Source: Delphinapterus leucas (lineage: Eukaryota > Chordata > Mammalia > Artiodactyla > Monodontidae). From it: a DNA stretch of 64,000 bases. The translations under genes and the position numbers were made by a program. Where the stretch lies: NCBI RefSeq assembly GCF_002288925.2, contig NW_022098076.1:83132535-83196534 (forward strand). Reading direction: 5' to 3'. Below, piece after piece: positions 22,500-34,381 of the stretch. The number at the start of each line of letters is the position of its first letter. Position 1 is the first letter of the stretch. The notes beneath the pieces were generated by a model that saw only the letters and a list, made by a program, of their open reading frames with translations, did no database searches and was not told the origin of the DNA.

Positions 22500-24250
22500 A
22501 GCTTCGTTGCATCTCTGTATAGATCATATTTCTCTAACTGAAGAGAGTGCACTTTATAGACTGGGCTGACGCCTACCATTCTCATCCTTGCTGTGAGATC
22601 CATAGCCGCGTTAACGCTGATAAAGCATCTGTGGTCCTTTCCACTTTAGAAACCCCCTGCAATCCTTCCCTAAACTGCTGGGGGTCGTCATTTTTACAAC
22701 AGGAGACCGCTTGCATCAGTGAAGTTCATTTTAACACTTTGCCCTGTTATCCATGGAAAGGGAAGTTCTACCCAAATCCCAGGAGTGCTTTAAACTTTAT
22801 TTCCGAGGTTAATTAGACTCACACAAAGTTCGCTACCTTCCCCAAAGGGGGGCGTCTCCGAGTAAAAATGCCTTCCAATGGAGAATCCATCGTGTGATAA
22901 TACAAGACAGAGGTAGCAACGTTTGGAAAGAGAGGATGGAATTTCCTTTTTTTATGTGTGTGTGGTGGGGAGAGGCAGGAGAGAGAGAGGTGGGCAGAGG
23001 GAGAGAGAGAGAGGGAGAGAGAGACAGAGATGGATGTGTATTTTGTCTATGGGAAGGAATGGAAGTCGTAGTGGACAGCATTCTTACAAAAAGAAGAAAA
23101 AAATATATAAATATATATACACATTTTTTTCCTCCTGAATAACGGAGGTGAAGCCCATCTCTCTCTATTTTGATCCTAATCCCTTCTCTCCCGCCTCGAG
23201 TGGCCCGGGAGCACCCTCTCTTTTTAATAAATGGCTGGCAGAGCAAGCTATTCACGCTCTCTCCTTTGATCACCTCCGAGCTGTCAGCCCGTGCCGCAGT
23301 TTTCCTCCCAGCTCTTGTTCCTGCCTAAAAGTGGAAGTAATACCCCCTGAAAGAAATACCCTAGGTGTCCTGCAGAGCATCAATCTATTTCTTCTTTTTC
23401 CCTGAGGCCCACCCTCCCAGCTTGAACAAATCCCCCTCTTCCTCCCTCCTCCCCTCTCTGCAGAACCCCGGTTCCTCAGGAGACACCCTCCGCTGTGCGG
23501 GTGTGACCCCCCCTGGGCCCAGCTGTCTGAGACGCTACCACCCGGCCAGACGGGGGACGCTCCGCCCCTCCCCTCCCCCAACGTTCCTCCCCCTCCCGCG
23601 GGGAGCGGCTCCCGAAGGCAACTGTGTTCGCGTGTGCTGCCTTTTGCTTTCTGGAAGGCACGCATTGTTTTCCGATGGATGCGGCCTTTCTCTGACCCCC
23701 CATTCTTCCCTTTCCCTTCCCCCGTCGGGGACTTGGGTTGGCCCGCGGCCTCCCCCGGATCGCCGTTTGGGTCTCAGCACTGGGGAGGCGGCGACCCAGC
23801 TCCCACTCAGCTGTGAGCCTTTGCAGAGGCGGCTTCTTCCAGACAGGGCATTGAACACATTTTCCAGCGCGTGTTTCCCGTCTCTTGTTTACAGCTGAGA
23901 TTATAAGCAGTCTGTGTCCCCTCTTATCATCGTGTCAGGCAGTGATAGATAGTTTGTAAATATTATTCAAAGGAAATAATTTGCGAAGGCAAACAATTAC
24001 AAGCAGAGTATATGGATCATGAGGTTTGTCCTTAATGTGTTTACCAGAAGGAAGGAAAAGGGGGCTGGGAAGTGGGGAAATGATTGGGGCGGGGGGAGCA
24101 GGACTCCAAAGGATTCTGATTCTGTGACAGTGACATAACTAATTAAATTTAATGTTGCTTAAAAGCCTTTGCTCTTTTCCTGAAATTGCTCGAAAGTATG
24201 CATTATTTAAAAAAAAAAAAAAGATGTAGAAAGGGGAGGACTTAGAATGA
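22500..24250. promoter_or_regulatory. CpG-rich, repeat-poor island; candidate promoter or enhancer
   Basis: This is the only CpG-dense, non-transposon stretch in the window. The densest part is 23460-23885, where about 30 CpGs can be counted by eye. CpGs also occur at 22565-22860 (GCCGCGTTAACGC, GGGGCGTCTCCGAG) and 23140-23300. No interspersed repeat is recognised inside apart from a GA-rich tract at 22975-23030. Candidate sites include CCTTTGATC (TCF/LEF-like) at 23263-23271, TTATC/GATA-like words at 23923-23950, TGTAAATA (forkhead-like) at 23955-23962, TTCAAAGG at 23966-23973 and TAATTAAATTTAA (homeodomain-like) at 24140-24152. No exon was recognised; frames up to 177 codons look like chance in GC-rich DNA. 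It could be a promoter of an unseen gene or lncRNA, or a developmental enhancer. Confidence 0.55.
22975..23032. repeat. GA-rich low-complexity tract
   Basis: GAGAGAGAGG/GGGAGAGAGAGAG imperfect repeat within the island. Confidence 0.85.
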
Positions 24251-25684
24251 CTGAATACAACTCATTGTGCTGGCTGAAAAATGTCAAACTGCAGTGGAAA
24301 GAAATACAGCATTGCAGGCTGGTGTGCTGAGGCCCTAGCTAGGGAAGCTGGATCTGCTAAGTGGAAAATTCCTGCGGAGGACGTGTTTCCATTTCCAATG
24401 GGAAGAAAGAGGGTGTTGTTGGAAGCTGGCAATTCTTTGGAAAATACAGAAAATACAAGGGAGATGACAAAATGACCTCACTGAACTCTGAGAAATTAAG
24501 CAAACAAATCGTTTCAGCCAACATACCACATTCTTATAGTGCCTGTCCCTGAATAACAAGGCTGAACCACACGTTCTATTGGAGGCCGAAATCTCAACAC
24601 TCTCTCCCTGGTCCCCCAGGTCTCCTGAGAGGAAAGAAATGATATTTTAGACACTGGCAGGGCTAGAGGAACAGGACTGTAGGAGCGTGTATGTGAGGAC
24701 ACGTGTGCTTAGGGACATGTTGACTTTGCATCCTGAATACTAAAATGATGGTGGCACTTTCGTTTATTAGCAGAGGATTTCAATTTAGGTTGCTTTTTTT
24801 TTTTTTTCTTCTGATGGAAAGAATCTCAGCTCCTAAGGGGAGTCCACCGAATTTTACTAGCCAGGGCTGGTCTCTGTAAGAAGTTAGTGGGGTTTCTTCA
24901 AAGGATAGCTTGGATTATGTCAGGAAAGGCTAGTAGTTAAGAAAGCAGAGGCAAGAGGGTGGACATTTCGGAGGCGATGTGAAGGCATCTTCCTATACCT
25001 GTCACTAGAATTTAATTTTATGTCATCTAACCATATCCTGGTAGAGAAAAACAGAGGCTAATCAGAAGCTATGATTTTTATTGTTCTGCAAAGCTTCTGT
25101 CAGAAAGAAAGGGAAAAAAAAATGCATCGAAAGTTCTATGCACACACACAATGCAGTCCAAATGATCTTCATTTGCTATGCTGGTCCTTTTTCTACCAGA
25201 CCTACAACATACTGAGAAGCTGAAAAAACTTGTTTTGCTTTTATGGCAGTGGGGTGTGTGTGTGTGTTGGGGTGTGTTGCGTGGCCCTTTTAATAAAATC
25301 CCTGTCCAATACAGTCTGAGAATTAAGTGATTGTTGAATTGTATTGAAAAATCTTTACGACAGCTATTTGCCATTTTTAAGTTATTTTAATTAAAAACCA
25401 CAGATGACTGAATTTATGTGGTCAAACTCCCACCTGCTAACAAACCCAAAGCATAAATCAGTATTTCTTGTATCATTCAAGTATCTCCTTGCATTTCAAG
25501 TTTACCTGCGTATGTAAATTCAGTGCTATGATGGAAAATTTTCAGGGACATTTATTAAACTAAGTCAGATTGTCAAGGTAATGCTGATAATTGATTGAGA
25601 AAATGGTATATTGTTAGTTATTATATATTTAAAATATAGATGTTCTTGTCCTTACAAACAGCCCACTTAGTCATTAAAAAGTTC
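24251..25684. other. Unassigned sequence right of the island
   Basis: No gene. A poly-T run lies near 24798-24811 and a GT-rich stretch near 25253-25275. Repeat-poor for about 1.4 kb, which together with the island gives over 3 kb with few recognisable transposons. Confidence 0.5.
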
Positions 25685-25944
25685 AAAGAGTTCTCTTGAG
25701 ATATAATACATGGACCATAAAATTCACTCTTTTTAAGTGTTCAATTCAATGGTTCTTAGTATATTTACAGAGTTGTACAACCATTGCTACAATTTTATTT
25801 TAAAAACCCTTAAAAAGAAATGTTGCAATCATTTACAATCACTGTCCATTCCCACTTCTGCTCTAAGTGAATGCTAATCTAGTTTCTGTCTTTCTACATG
25901 TGCCATTTGGGGACATTTTATATAAATGGAATTGTACAATGTGC

Positions 25945-25983
<39 letters not shown>

Positions 25984-26765
25984 GTTGCTTTCACAGAGCA
26001 TAATGTTTTTGAGGTCCACCATGTTGTTCCTTTTTATTGACAGATAGTATTTCACTGTACAGTTATAACACACTTTGTTTATCCATCAGTTATTGGACAT
26101 TTGGGTTGATTCCACTTCTGGGCTACTGTGAATAGTGCTACCATGAACATTCATGTACAAGTCTCTGTGTGTACATATGTTTCCTTTTTGGTAGATACCT
26201 AAGTGTGGGATTACCGGGTCATCTAGTAAATATATGCTTAACTTTTTAAGGAAGCGCCAAACAGTTGTTTAAAGCGGCTGTGTCATTTTTCTTTCTTACC
26301 AATAATGTTTGAGGGTTTCAATTGCTCCACATCTTCACCAAAACTTTTTATTGTCTATCTTTTTTGTTGTAGCCATTCTGATGGGTGAGAAACAGAATTT
26401 TATCATGGTTTTGATTAGTATTTCCCAACGACCAAGGAGGTTTACATCTTTACATCTGCTTATTAGCCATTTGTGCATCCCTTTGGAAGAAATGTCCATT
26501 CAAATCCTTTGTCTATTTTTCAGTAGGGTTATTTGCTTTTTATTATTGACTTGTAAGAGTCCTTTTTATATTCTGGATGAGTCCCTTATTAGAAATATGA
26601 GCTGACAATATTTCTCCCTGTCTGTGTGTTGTCTTGTCACTTTCTTGATGGTGTCTTTTGAAGCACAAACATTTTTTTAAAATTTTGATTAAATTCAATT
26701 TATCAAGTGTTTTTCTTTTATCACTTGTGTTTTTGTTGTCATATCTAAAGTTCTTATAGAGTTTT
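25685..26765 (-). repeat. L1M 3' UTR and ORF2 end, minus strand
   Basis: Reverse-complement L1M landmarks run 3' to 5': TTGAGATATAATACATGGAC, TTTACAGAGTTGTACAACC, TCCCACTTCTGCTCTAAG, GCATAATGTTTTTGAGGTCC, GTTGATTCCACTTCTGGGC, GCCATTCTGATGGGTGAGA and TTGTCACTTTCTTGATGGTG. A (GT)n microsatellite (about 25940-25981) sits inside it. No frame survives. Confidence 0.85.
25940..25981. repeat. (GT)n microsatellite
   Basis: GTGCGTGCGTGT followed by about 14 uninterrupted GT units, within the old L1. Confidence 0.95.
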
Positions 26766-27271
26766 AAATTATTTTATTATTTCCTTTTTAGGAAAGAAAG
26801 ACCTGAGATGGACAACATTTTAGATTCAATCAAAAGAACATAGAAAATGAATTTGAGGTTGCAAGTTTTAAAGACTACCTGATTGCTCGACCTTGATAAG
26901 CCTCACTATGCATTTCTTTAGTCAGTATTAAGTAGGGTCATAGCTGAATTTTTTAGAGTCCAAGACAAAAGAAACTAGATCCAAATTGAGGGGAAAAAAA
27001 ACCCTTTTTAAAAAATTTCAGAAATGCACCCATTTTTACTCTTCCCTTTACTTCTCTGTATTTGCAAGTGGACTTCTTGGATTTAATAGGAAGAGAGAAG
27101 TAAATTTTAAGCCACTCTTTAATACCTTCTTAAAGGTAAAAATGGATATTTGTAATTTATTAGACTGACAAATGTAGTTATTTTAAATTTAATATTATTC
27201 TTATTTTCAATTCACATTTGCAAATTAGAATGAAAAAATGCCTTTTTATGTATTTAAAATGTACTCTTCAG
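26766..27271. other. Unassigned sequence
   Basis: AT-rich; no gene. Confidence 0.5.
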
Positions 27272-27401
27272 AGACTTCCCTGGTGGTCCAGTGGTTAGGA
27301 CTCCCCGCTTCCACTGCAAGGGGCACGGTTCAATTCTTGGATCCCTGGTTTGGGAACTAAGATCCTTCATGCCACATGGTGAGGCAAAAAGAAAGAAATT
27401 C
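27272..27401 (+). mobile_element. Short tRNA-Glu SINE (cetartiodactyl type)
   Basis: AGACTTCCCTGGTGGTCCAG head, B-box-like GGTTCAATTCTTGG, then TGGTTTGGGAACTAAGATCC and CATGCCACATGG body, with a short A-rich tail. The duplication ACTCTTCAG is at 27263-27271 and 27402-27410. Confidence 0.92.
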
Positions 27402-27410
27402 ACTCTTCAG

Positions 27411-29130
27411 TGTTGTTCCAGACAAATCCTCTATGGAAGAAAATGGACCTAACGTATCATTTACCCCATATGTATTATTTTAGTAACTTGCTACATGGCT
27501 ATCACTGTATCAAAATAGATAACTGCAACAGTCCTGATGATTTATCCTTTAAAACATTTTACAAAGTCGAGTATAAGAGGTTTGGATTTGAGAACAAAAC
27601 CACTGATCCACCTTTATAATCTGAAGATTCCTATTGATAGGGCCTCTCTGGGTTCCAGAAGCCCTGAGTCATTTCCAGTGTTTGAGGTTCCAAGTATATT
27701 TTAAAAGTGACAGAGTTGTGAAATTGTAGTATATCTAAAATATACATTAATACTTTTTAACATGTATAGTGCAATATACATATTCACTCATAAGATAAAT
27801 TTAAGGATCATGAAAACTATCAACTTATGGTGTGCCATATTTATGGTGTGTCACGTTTAGTGTATTTTAGCTTTAGAGACAGAAGTTTAAAGGTGATGAT
27901 GAACATCTTTCAATCTGGTTCCTGTATGTCTGGGACTAGGTACAATTTTATTTGAAGATGACATCAATAATCTAAATTTGAAGTCATTTATCACCTGCTT
28001 TCCCCGTGAAAGTATGCTGTGTCAGAAGATTGTCCTTATCTTTTCCATCAAATACTGCCGCTTGTGTGGGTGCCCATGTTCTGATATGACTCTGTTGGAG
28101 AGGCTGACCTTTCCTCCACCTGGAATGAGCGCTAAAACACTGATAGTAGAAGATATCACACACCAGAATCAATGTCAACTGTAGTATTCAATGGAGATGC
28201 TATTGCTATAATACTAACCTGATGCATTTTTATTTCTCCTTTAAATCCCTGAACACCTATATCCTTCTGCTTCCCAGAGAGACTCTTACGGATTATCACC
28301 TGAAAGTCTGAAAATGTGGATAAGAGACTTAGCAGGAAAATGGGTTCACGGGGCAGGTTTGGATGAAAGATGAGGTCAGAGAGAGCTAACTAGACCATGA
28401 AATTTACTTAAGGGAGTTCCTTACAGGAAGAACAACAGAAGGAAGGTCATTCTTTCCAGCCCCTGGGGATTGGGAGAAAGAAGGAAAACGATGAAAGAAG
28501 CAGAAGGGTCTCCCACTCCACCCCTGGCCCACCCTCTGCTTGATAAGGACAAATCCAAAGAAGATAGTGACTTTAGTAAAAGCCAGACAAGTTGGGGGCA
28601 GGTTTGTGGGGGGATTCGAAGGTCATTATGGTCTTTCTTCTTTCCATGGTTTGAGCTCTGGAAGGCAATTATCTTGAGAGCTGCCCCATACCTATTTGGG
28701 GCACTGCTTTATTAAAGTAACCTGGTCAGGGCAGCATGGTTAGAAGAAGGAAGCCTTGATGTTTAGCAAGCTCTAGCTGCTGTCAGTTCCTGTTTGGATT
28801 GGACAGGGGCCCCCAAATAGCTCAAAGCCTGGCCAGGTTGCCTGCTAGCATCTTCCACCATAGTCTGGAGTAAATGTACAGCAGCTGTATAGTGGATACC
28901 TGGGCTTGGATAGATAAAGCCATTAGTGCTTCCAGAAACAAAATCACAAAAATCACACTGCAAGTTGAAAAAGAAAAAAAAAAAAAAACACACTCAATTT
29001 TTTTTTTTTTTTTGATAGAGGTAGAGGGAGAAGGAGAATCTATATTGATTCTGAGCAATGCCAGTGGAAGCTTAGTATCTTAAAAGCCAGTTTAAATGAT
29101 TGAATTTTACTATAAATTCCAGATGGGGAA
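27411..29130. other. Unassigned sequence
   Basis: No gene. The purine-rich 28440-28760 part has LTR-like composition but no diagnostic ends. Facing homopolymers (A-rich 28968-28988 and T-rich 28998-29014) lie near the right end. Confidence 0.45.
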
Positions 29131-29560
29131 TGTATTAGGTCATGGCTAGATCAGAGAAACAAAACTAGCAGGTTTTATGTACATTAAGGGATATATTGCA
29201 AAGAAATGGCTTACACAATTGCAAGGGCTGCCTAGGCAAGTCTAAAGTCTGTAGGACAGGCCATCAGAAAGGATGGGCTGGAAATCTCAGGCATGGGCTG
29301 AAGCTCCAGTCCATAGGCAGAATTTCTTCCACTTCAGAGAAGCCTCTGCTCTGCTTAAAGTCCTTTGAAGTGTTTGGATCATGCCCACCAGATAGTGTAG
29401 GATGATCTTCCTCGCTTAAGTCAACTGATTATGGACCTTAATCACCTCTACAAAATACTTTCACAGCAACACCTAGATTAGTGTTTGATTGAATAACTGG
29501 GCATTTTACCCTAACCAAACACATAGAAACTACCATCCCTGGGAACTAGGTTCATTCTTC
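29131..29560 (+). mobile_element. MLT2-type ERVL LTR remnant
   Basis: Starts GTATTAGGTCATGGCTAGAT-like, then CAGAGAAACAAAACTAGCAGG, GGCTTACACAATTGCAAGG, GGATCATGCCCACCAG, GATGATCTTCCTCGC, TTAAGTCAACTGATTATGG and TCACAGCAACACCTAGATTA, matching MLT2 LTR order. The right end is unclear. No internal sequence. Confidence 0.7.
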
Positions 29561-29699
29561 CACCAGGCCTTTATCTCTCAGTGGGCTGCCAACAGGAAGA
29601 CTAGATACATTTCATGAAGAAGTCACTCCTTCTTTTCACAATTGAATTGTCCCATGAGTATATTTGTAAATGCAATTCTGCAAGAGAAAGCCAGAGAGA

Positions 29700-29925
29700 T
29701 GCTTAAACATGGTCTGTAGGATCAAGGAGGTGATCTTCCCAGTATTTTCCACCTGGGACAGAACCAAAGTATAAAGGCAGGATCTGCTCTGCTAATGAGT
29801 TATAAGAGAACCACCTTTATTTCAGACTTTTGGTCTTCAGAACTGTGAGAGGATAAATTTCTGTTGTTTTAAGCCACGAGGTTTGTTGTGATTTTTATGG
29901 CAGCCCTAGGAAACTAATAGAGGCA
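29700..29925 (+). mobile_element. MLT1-type MaLR LTR 3' part
   Basis: Recognised from CTTCAGAACTGTGAGAGGAT, AAATTTCTGTTGTTTTAAGC, CACGAGGTTTGTTGTG and GGCAGCCCTAGGAAACTAAT, the typical MLT1 3' end. The 5' part is decayed. Confidence 0.75.
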
Positions 29926-30454
29926 TATTGTAAATTTTGCTTTATTTAAACAACTTGAAGGGCGTATTGGAACTATTGCTACTTCAAGACATCCTTTGGG
30001 CTTTTTTTTTTTTCAGAGAATTATTTTTCCTTCTTCTCCCTAAATAAGGAAACAGACATAACTAAAAAGTGCTTATAAGGAGAGTTTGAAAAATATCACA
30101 CTTCAAGTAGCCTCTAGGATTTCCACTTTGCTGTACTCAGATGGCTTTTAAAATTTTCTCTGATCACTGATGAAGCACATTCTTCATCTCAGTAAATAGT
30201 CCCACCAAGCATGAGCCAAGGAAGCCATCCACGTGAAGTCTGCTTTTTGCCCTCTCTCTCCAAGACCATGTTTCAGCAAAACACAACATACTTCCAATAT
30301 GCCTGTCTTTCCATCTTTACAGCTAGCATCCCTGCTCTCCCCTGCTCTCCCTGCTTTAGTTATTTCTTCCCTAATATGTCACTCTGTGTATAAAAGCCAG
30401 GATAATATTTTTTAAATTTCAGTCAGATCTTGGTATTCCACCTCTCTGCCCCCA
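29926..30454. other. Unassigned sequence
   Basis: No gene. The right part (30200-30450) is pyrimidine-rich and may already belong to the L2 that follows. Confidence 0.45.
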
Positions 30455-30990
30455 GCTTAAAAAATCATCAAAGGTTTTTCATTGCAAATAGAATAATATC
30501 AAATTCCCTGACCATGCCCAGTATGGTGTGAGCCCTGCCAACATAGTCAACCTCATCTCATACCTTCTCATTCTTGCTCACTGTGTCGCAACAGCTCTGG
30601 CCTAACTCCTCTTTGTGAAATGTAGGAAGGATTTGCTGACCTCTGGGCCTTTGCATTGGCCGTTTTCTCTTCCAGAAAATTCTTCCCTTGGAGTTTTATC
30701 TGGCTGGAACTTTCTTGGCATTCAAGTCTCCCTTCAGATGTCACATTTTCAGAGAAGCTTTCCCTAACACTTCCCAAGTTGCAAACTCTTATATTAACCC
30801 TATTATTTTTGTCATTGCACTTATCACAAATTATACATACTTGGTTGTTTACTCAGTTATTGTCTGTCTAAATTCATTAGAAGGTAAACTTGAGAAGCAA
30901 AACTTTGCCATTTATATGTATTTTTCTATCCTCCACACTTAGAACAATGCCTGGCACATAGTTGATATCCAATAAATACTTAATAAATAT
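30455..30990 (+). repeat. L2 LINE 3' end
   Basis: Ancient L2 text (AAAAATCATCAAAGGTTTTT, CTGGGCCTTTGCATTGGC, TTCAAGTCTCCCTTCAGATG, TTTCAGAGAAGCTTTCCC) ending in the L2 3' terminus CAATGCCTGGCACATAGTTG and AATAAATATTTGTTAAAAGG. No frame. Confidence 0.75.
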
Positions 30991-31785
30991 TTGTTAAAAG
31001 GGTGAATATGTAAATATTAAAACAAGGTGATGTGCTATATCTATATAAACTATGAACTACATAGAGCTTCATATATAGGCTATATATTAAGATCTGTTAA
31101 CTTGCATCATTCTGACTTTTAATACCTCCATTATCTTCTACCTACAACTCTCTTGGCAATCTACAAAACGTAATAAATTTAGTAATGTTTAATGATATGC
31201 CCAATTTTACCAACTCTAAGACCATTCCTCAGCTGAGGAATCAAAAGCTGTAAGAATAGTACCATTTTTCCCTGTGCCTTATAATTCATCTGCCATTTGT
31301 TCACGTTTGAATTATTCTCCAATAGCCTAAGGCAGCAACTCCTATCTGGGCATGGCTGACACCATGGCCATAGTGTGGGAGTAATTTACAATAGGATTTG
31401 CTGGTTTGAGATGCCCAGGGTAACATAAATAGGAGTTAAGTTTCCAGTTAATTTGAGTTGTTTGGGTTGAGAAGAAAGCAGCTAGCTATGAGAACAAAAC
31501 ACAGAGAGTAACTTTTGTTCTGTGGAAAGACCCAACTTGAAAATATTTCTGAGAATGCTTCCTTCGGGTATATAATACAACATAGTCCCTTGTAAGATAT
31601 GTTGACCAAGTTTCTGGTTGGCAGCACCATAACTTATGGTATAAAAATGTCTGATTATTTTTAAAAAGGGCTGTATTTAGAGGTACTGCATGCAATGACT
31701 CAAAACACAGACCACCATAACTTCCCAAATTTGTCTTCATATTTTAGACTACCAACATAGTACTGGATCTGTGTCCAGAAGGGTT
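30991..31785. other. Unassigned sequence
   Basis: AT-rich; no gene recognised. Minus-strand frames at 31448-31740 show no domain. Confidence 0.5.
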
Positions 31786-31800
31786 CTGCTCTCTTCTATT

Positions 31801-31808
31801 TTTGTTTG

Positions 31809-31844
<36 letters not shown>

Positions 31845-31952
31845 GGCTGTGCCACACGGCATGTGGGATCTAAGTTCCCTGACCAGGGATCGAACCTGTA
31901 CTCCCTGCCGTGGAAGCAGGGAGTCCTAACCACTGGACCACCAGGGAATTCC
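31801..31952 (-). mobile_element. Short tRNA-Glu SINE, minus strand
   Basis: TTTTG-repeat tail at the left, then GGGCTGTGCCACACGGCATG, TAAGTTCCCTGACCAGGGAT, CGAACC and CCACTGGACCACCAGGGAAT. Flanked by the perfect 15-nt duplication CTGCTCTCTTCTATT (31786-31800 and 31953-31967). Confidence 0.95.
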
Positions 31953-31967
31953 CTGCTCTCTTCTATT

Positions 31968-33606
31968 AGATATTAAAACTTATACAATTCACTAGAAGAC
32001 TGAACTGCTTTTATATGACATTTAAAACAGGAAACAATTGTATGAATTCATATTAAAATTCTTAAGAGTCTCAACAGTGTCAGAAGTTTATTTATTTGGG
32101 CAAAACAGCTAAAATTTCAGTGTAATAACAAATGCCAAACTGTTTTGTAAATAAAATTAGATCATATTTTACACGACACACAAAGCAATGGATGTGATTA
32201 TAGCATAGGTCAAAGTATGACTGTGACCCTGGCATACATAACATCTTAAGATTCTTCTTTGATGGATGAACAAGTACTTCCTCAATGTGTGATACCAGGA
32301 ACTGCTTTTCTAGGTGAATTCAATTGTAAAATTATTTTTATTACATATTCTCTCCTCTATGACATAATCAATTCTTCTCACAACCTTTACAGATGTTTTC
32401 ACTGAACTAGGGTAAATCAATCATAGGCTTTGTGCTAGAATGTTAATTACAGTTGTCCTTTATAGTTTTTCTTTACGGCTCCTGGAGATCATGCCTTAAG
32501 TTGTTTATGAAAAATCCCATCCTGGCCAAAGGGAAATTTGGTGTCACTGTGTAGATGAGACTTCTAAAAGTAAAACAAAATCCTTAATCGCATATATCAG
32601 ACACCAAATCCTCATTAAGAACCTTTGGGGTGGGGTGAAACATGGGGAAAGGTCTTCTCTGGTTCCTGTGAAAAGTTCCCAAAAGCTTAAGACCAAATCC
32701 TCACTCCTCAGAGTTGATGTCAGCATCAATCTCTCCACCAAAGTACTTTGGGAAAATTATAGCTACCATTAAAAAACAAAAAACAAAACTTGGCATTTGG
32801 GAAAATGAGAAGAAATAAATCCCATTATTCTTTATATAAGTTTAAAACCATCTGTGTAGCAAGGACTCAGCTGCTTGTATGTTTTGCCCCTGCATTTGAA
32901 GGTGGCAAGAAGCCATCAGAATCCCTCAGTACAATATCATACCCACAGCGCACTGCCACTCCAGTCTGTGAGTCCTGAGGTGGAGACTTCCTAGACATAT
33001 GACTGGTGGTGAATTAAATGCACCAAAGTTTTCTTCACAGCAAAAGTCTGCTTTAGTGAAAATACTTCACTTTCCAGCATTCGATTTTATGTGCTGTAAC
33101 TAACAGAAATGATAGTAAATCTCCCCAGATTGAATCTGATTATGAAGGGCTAGAGGGAAGAAGAATTAAAGCTACTTTATCATGAATTTAGATTCTTAAT
33201 GTAAATAAGTATAATTATCAACCATGTCTTAAATTGTAAGGAAATTTCTATTTCACCAATAAGAGCGTTTGTCAAAGTGAAAAACACTTGTAGTGTTATT
33301 AATGTGTTAAAATTATTTTAAATGTATGTATATTATAGACATATGTTATATTTGTATTTTATATAATTTACATATAATATATAAAATATATTAATATATA
33401 TCTTCTATTTTATATAAGATATTATATAAATCACATATATGTATAGATAGATATAAGAGCTTGGTATATTTCATGATTTAGTGCTTGCTTGAAATTTTGA
33501 TTAAAAGTGGTTTGGTTATTTATAACAACAACAACAAAAAAGAGAATGACACTACATGTCTGTGTTTGAAAGTAAAAATTATATAAATTAAATGCTTTAA
33601 AACCAA
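31968..33606. other. Unassigned AT-rich sequence
   Basis: No gene. Very AT-rich at 33300-33460 with TATATA words. Confidence 0.5.
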
Positions 33607-33608
33607 TA

Positions 33609-34080
33609 CTGGCATCCTTGTATTATTGTACTTTGCTTTTTGTGTTTCACAGATACTGCATTTTTTACAAATTGAAGGTTTGGGGCAACCCTGCATCAAG
33701 TAAGACTACTGGTACCATTTTTTCAACAGTATTTGCTCACTTTGTGTTTCTGTGTCACATTTTGGTAATTCTCCCAGTATTTCAAACTTTTTCATTATTA
33801 TTATATTTATTACAGTGATCTATGATCTTTGATGTTACAACTAAGATTTGCTGAACACTCAGATGGTGGTTAGCATATTTTAGCAATAAAGTATTTTTTA
33901 ATTAAGGTATTTAAATTTTTTAGATATAATGCTATTGCACACAATAGACTACAGTGTAGTGTAAACATAAATTTTACATGTACTGGGCAACCAAAAAATT
34001 CATGTGACTCACTTTATTGTAAAATTTGCTTCACTGTGGTGGTTTGGAACTGAATTTGTGATATCTCCAAGGTATGCCTG
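33609..34080 (+). mobile_element. Tigger1-derived non-autonomous element with both ends
   Basis: The ends are a matching inverted pair (CTGGCATCCTTG at the left, CCAAGGTATGCCTG at the right) flanked by TA (33607-33608 and 34081-34082), the pogo/Tigger target duplication. The left part is the Tigger1 5' noncoding end (AATTGAAGGTTTGGGGCAAC, CACATTTTGGTAATTCTC). The right part is the 3' end (CAATAAAGTATTTTTTAATT, ACTGGGCAACC). The transposase is deleted. Confidence 0.88.
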
Positions 34081-34147
34081 TACTGTTTGTTTGGTTTTTT
34101 TTTTTTAGCATTTTGTATTCTCGAGAAAAGGATACAGGTTTGGGATA

Positions 34148-34379
34148 CAGGTTTCCCTTGCTATCCGAAAGTAGAGTGGTGCTATGGAACATTTCATAAA
34201 GCAAAATGGCTTAAATCAAGCAATTATGGATGCTGAATGTTATTTTCGCTTTTTGCCTTTTTTTGTAAAAGTGAAACTCCTCTTTAGATTTCTTTCAGGT
34301 GGCAAAAACAGATACTAATGTAGGTCTTCCATAAAAATGAGTGGCATAAAGCAAACTTTCAAGAAGTGGGGTACACTTG
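34148..34379 (+). mobile_element. Second pogo/Tigger-type MITE
   Basis: CAGGTTTCCCTTGCTATCCG at the left and GGGGTACACTTG at the right form a diverged terminal inverted repeat, with TA on both sides (34146-34147 and 34380-34381). The interior has CATAAAGCAAAATGGC and GGCATAAAGC words of this class. The family name is not fixed. Confidence 0.7.
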
Positions 34380-34381
34380 TA

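Noticed and set aside
22833..23273. 146-codon minus-strand frame beside the GA tract
   Set aside because: Mostly translated GA/CT microsatellite; no domain.
23365..23898. 177-codon frame in the CpG-rich island
   Set aside because: GC-rich DNA gives long chance frames, several overlapping frames exist on both strands, and none has a recognisable domain.
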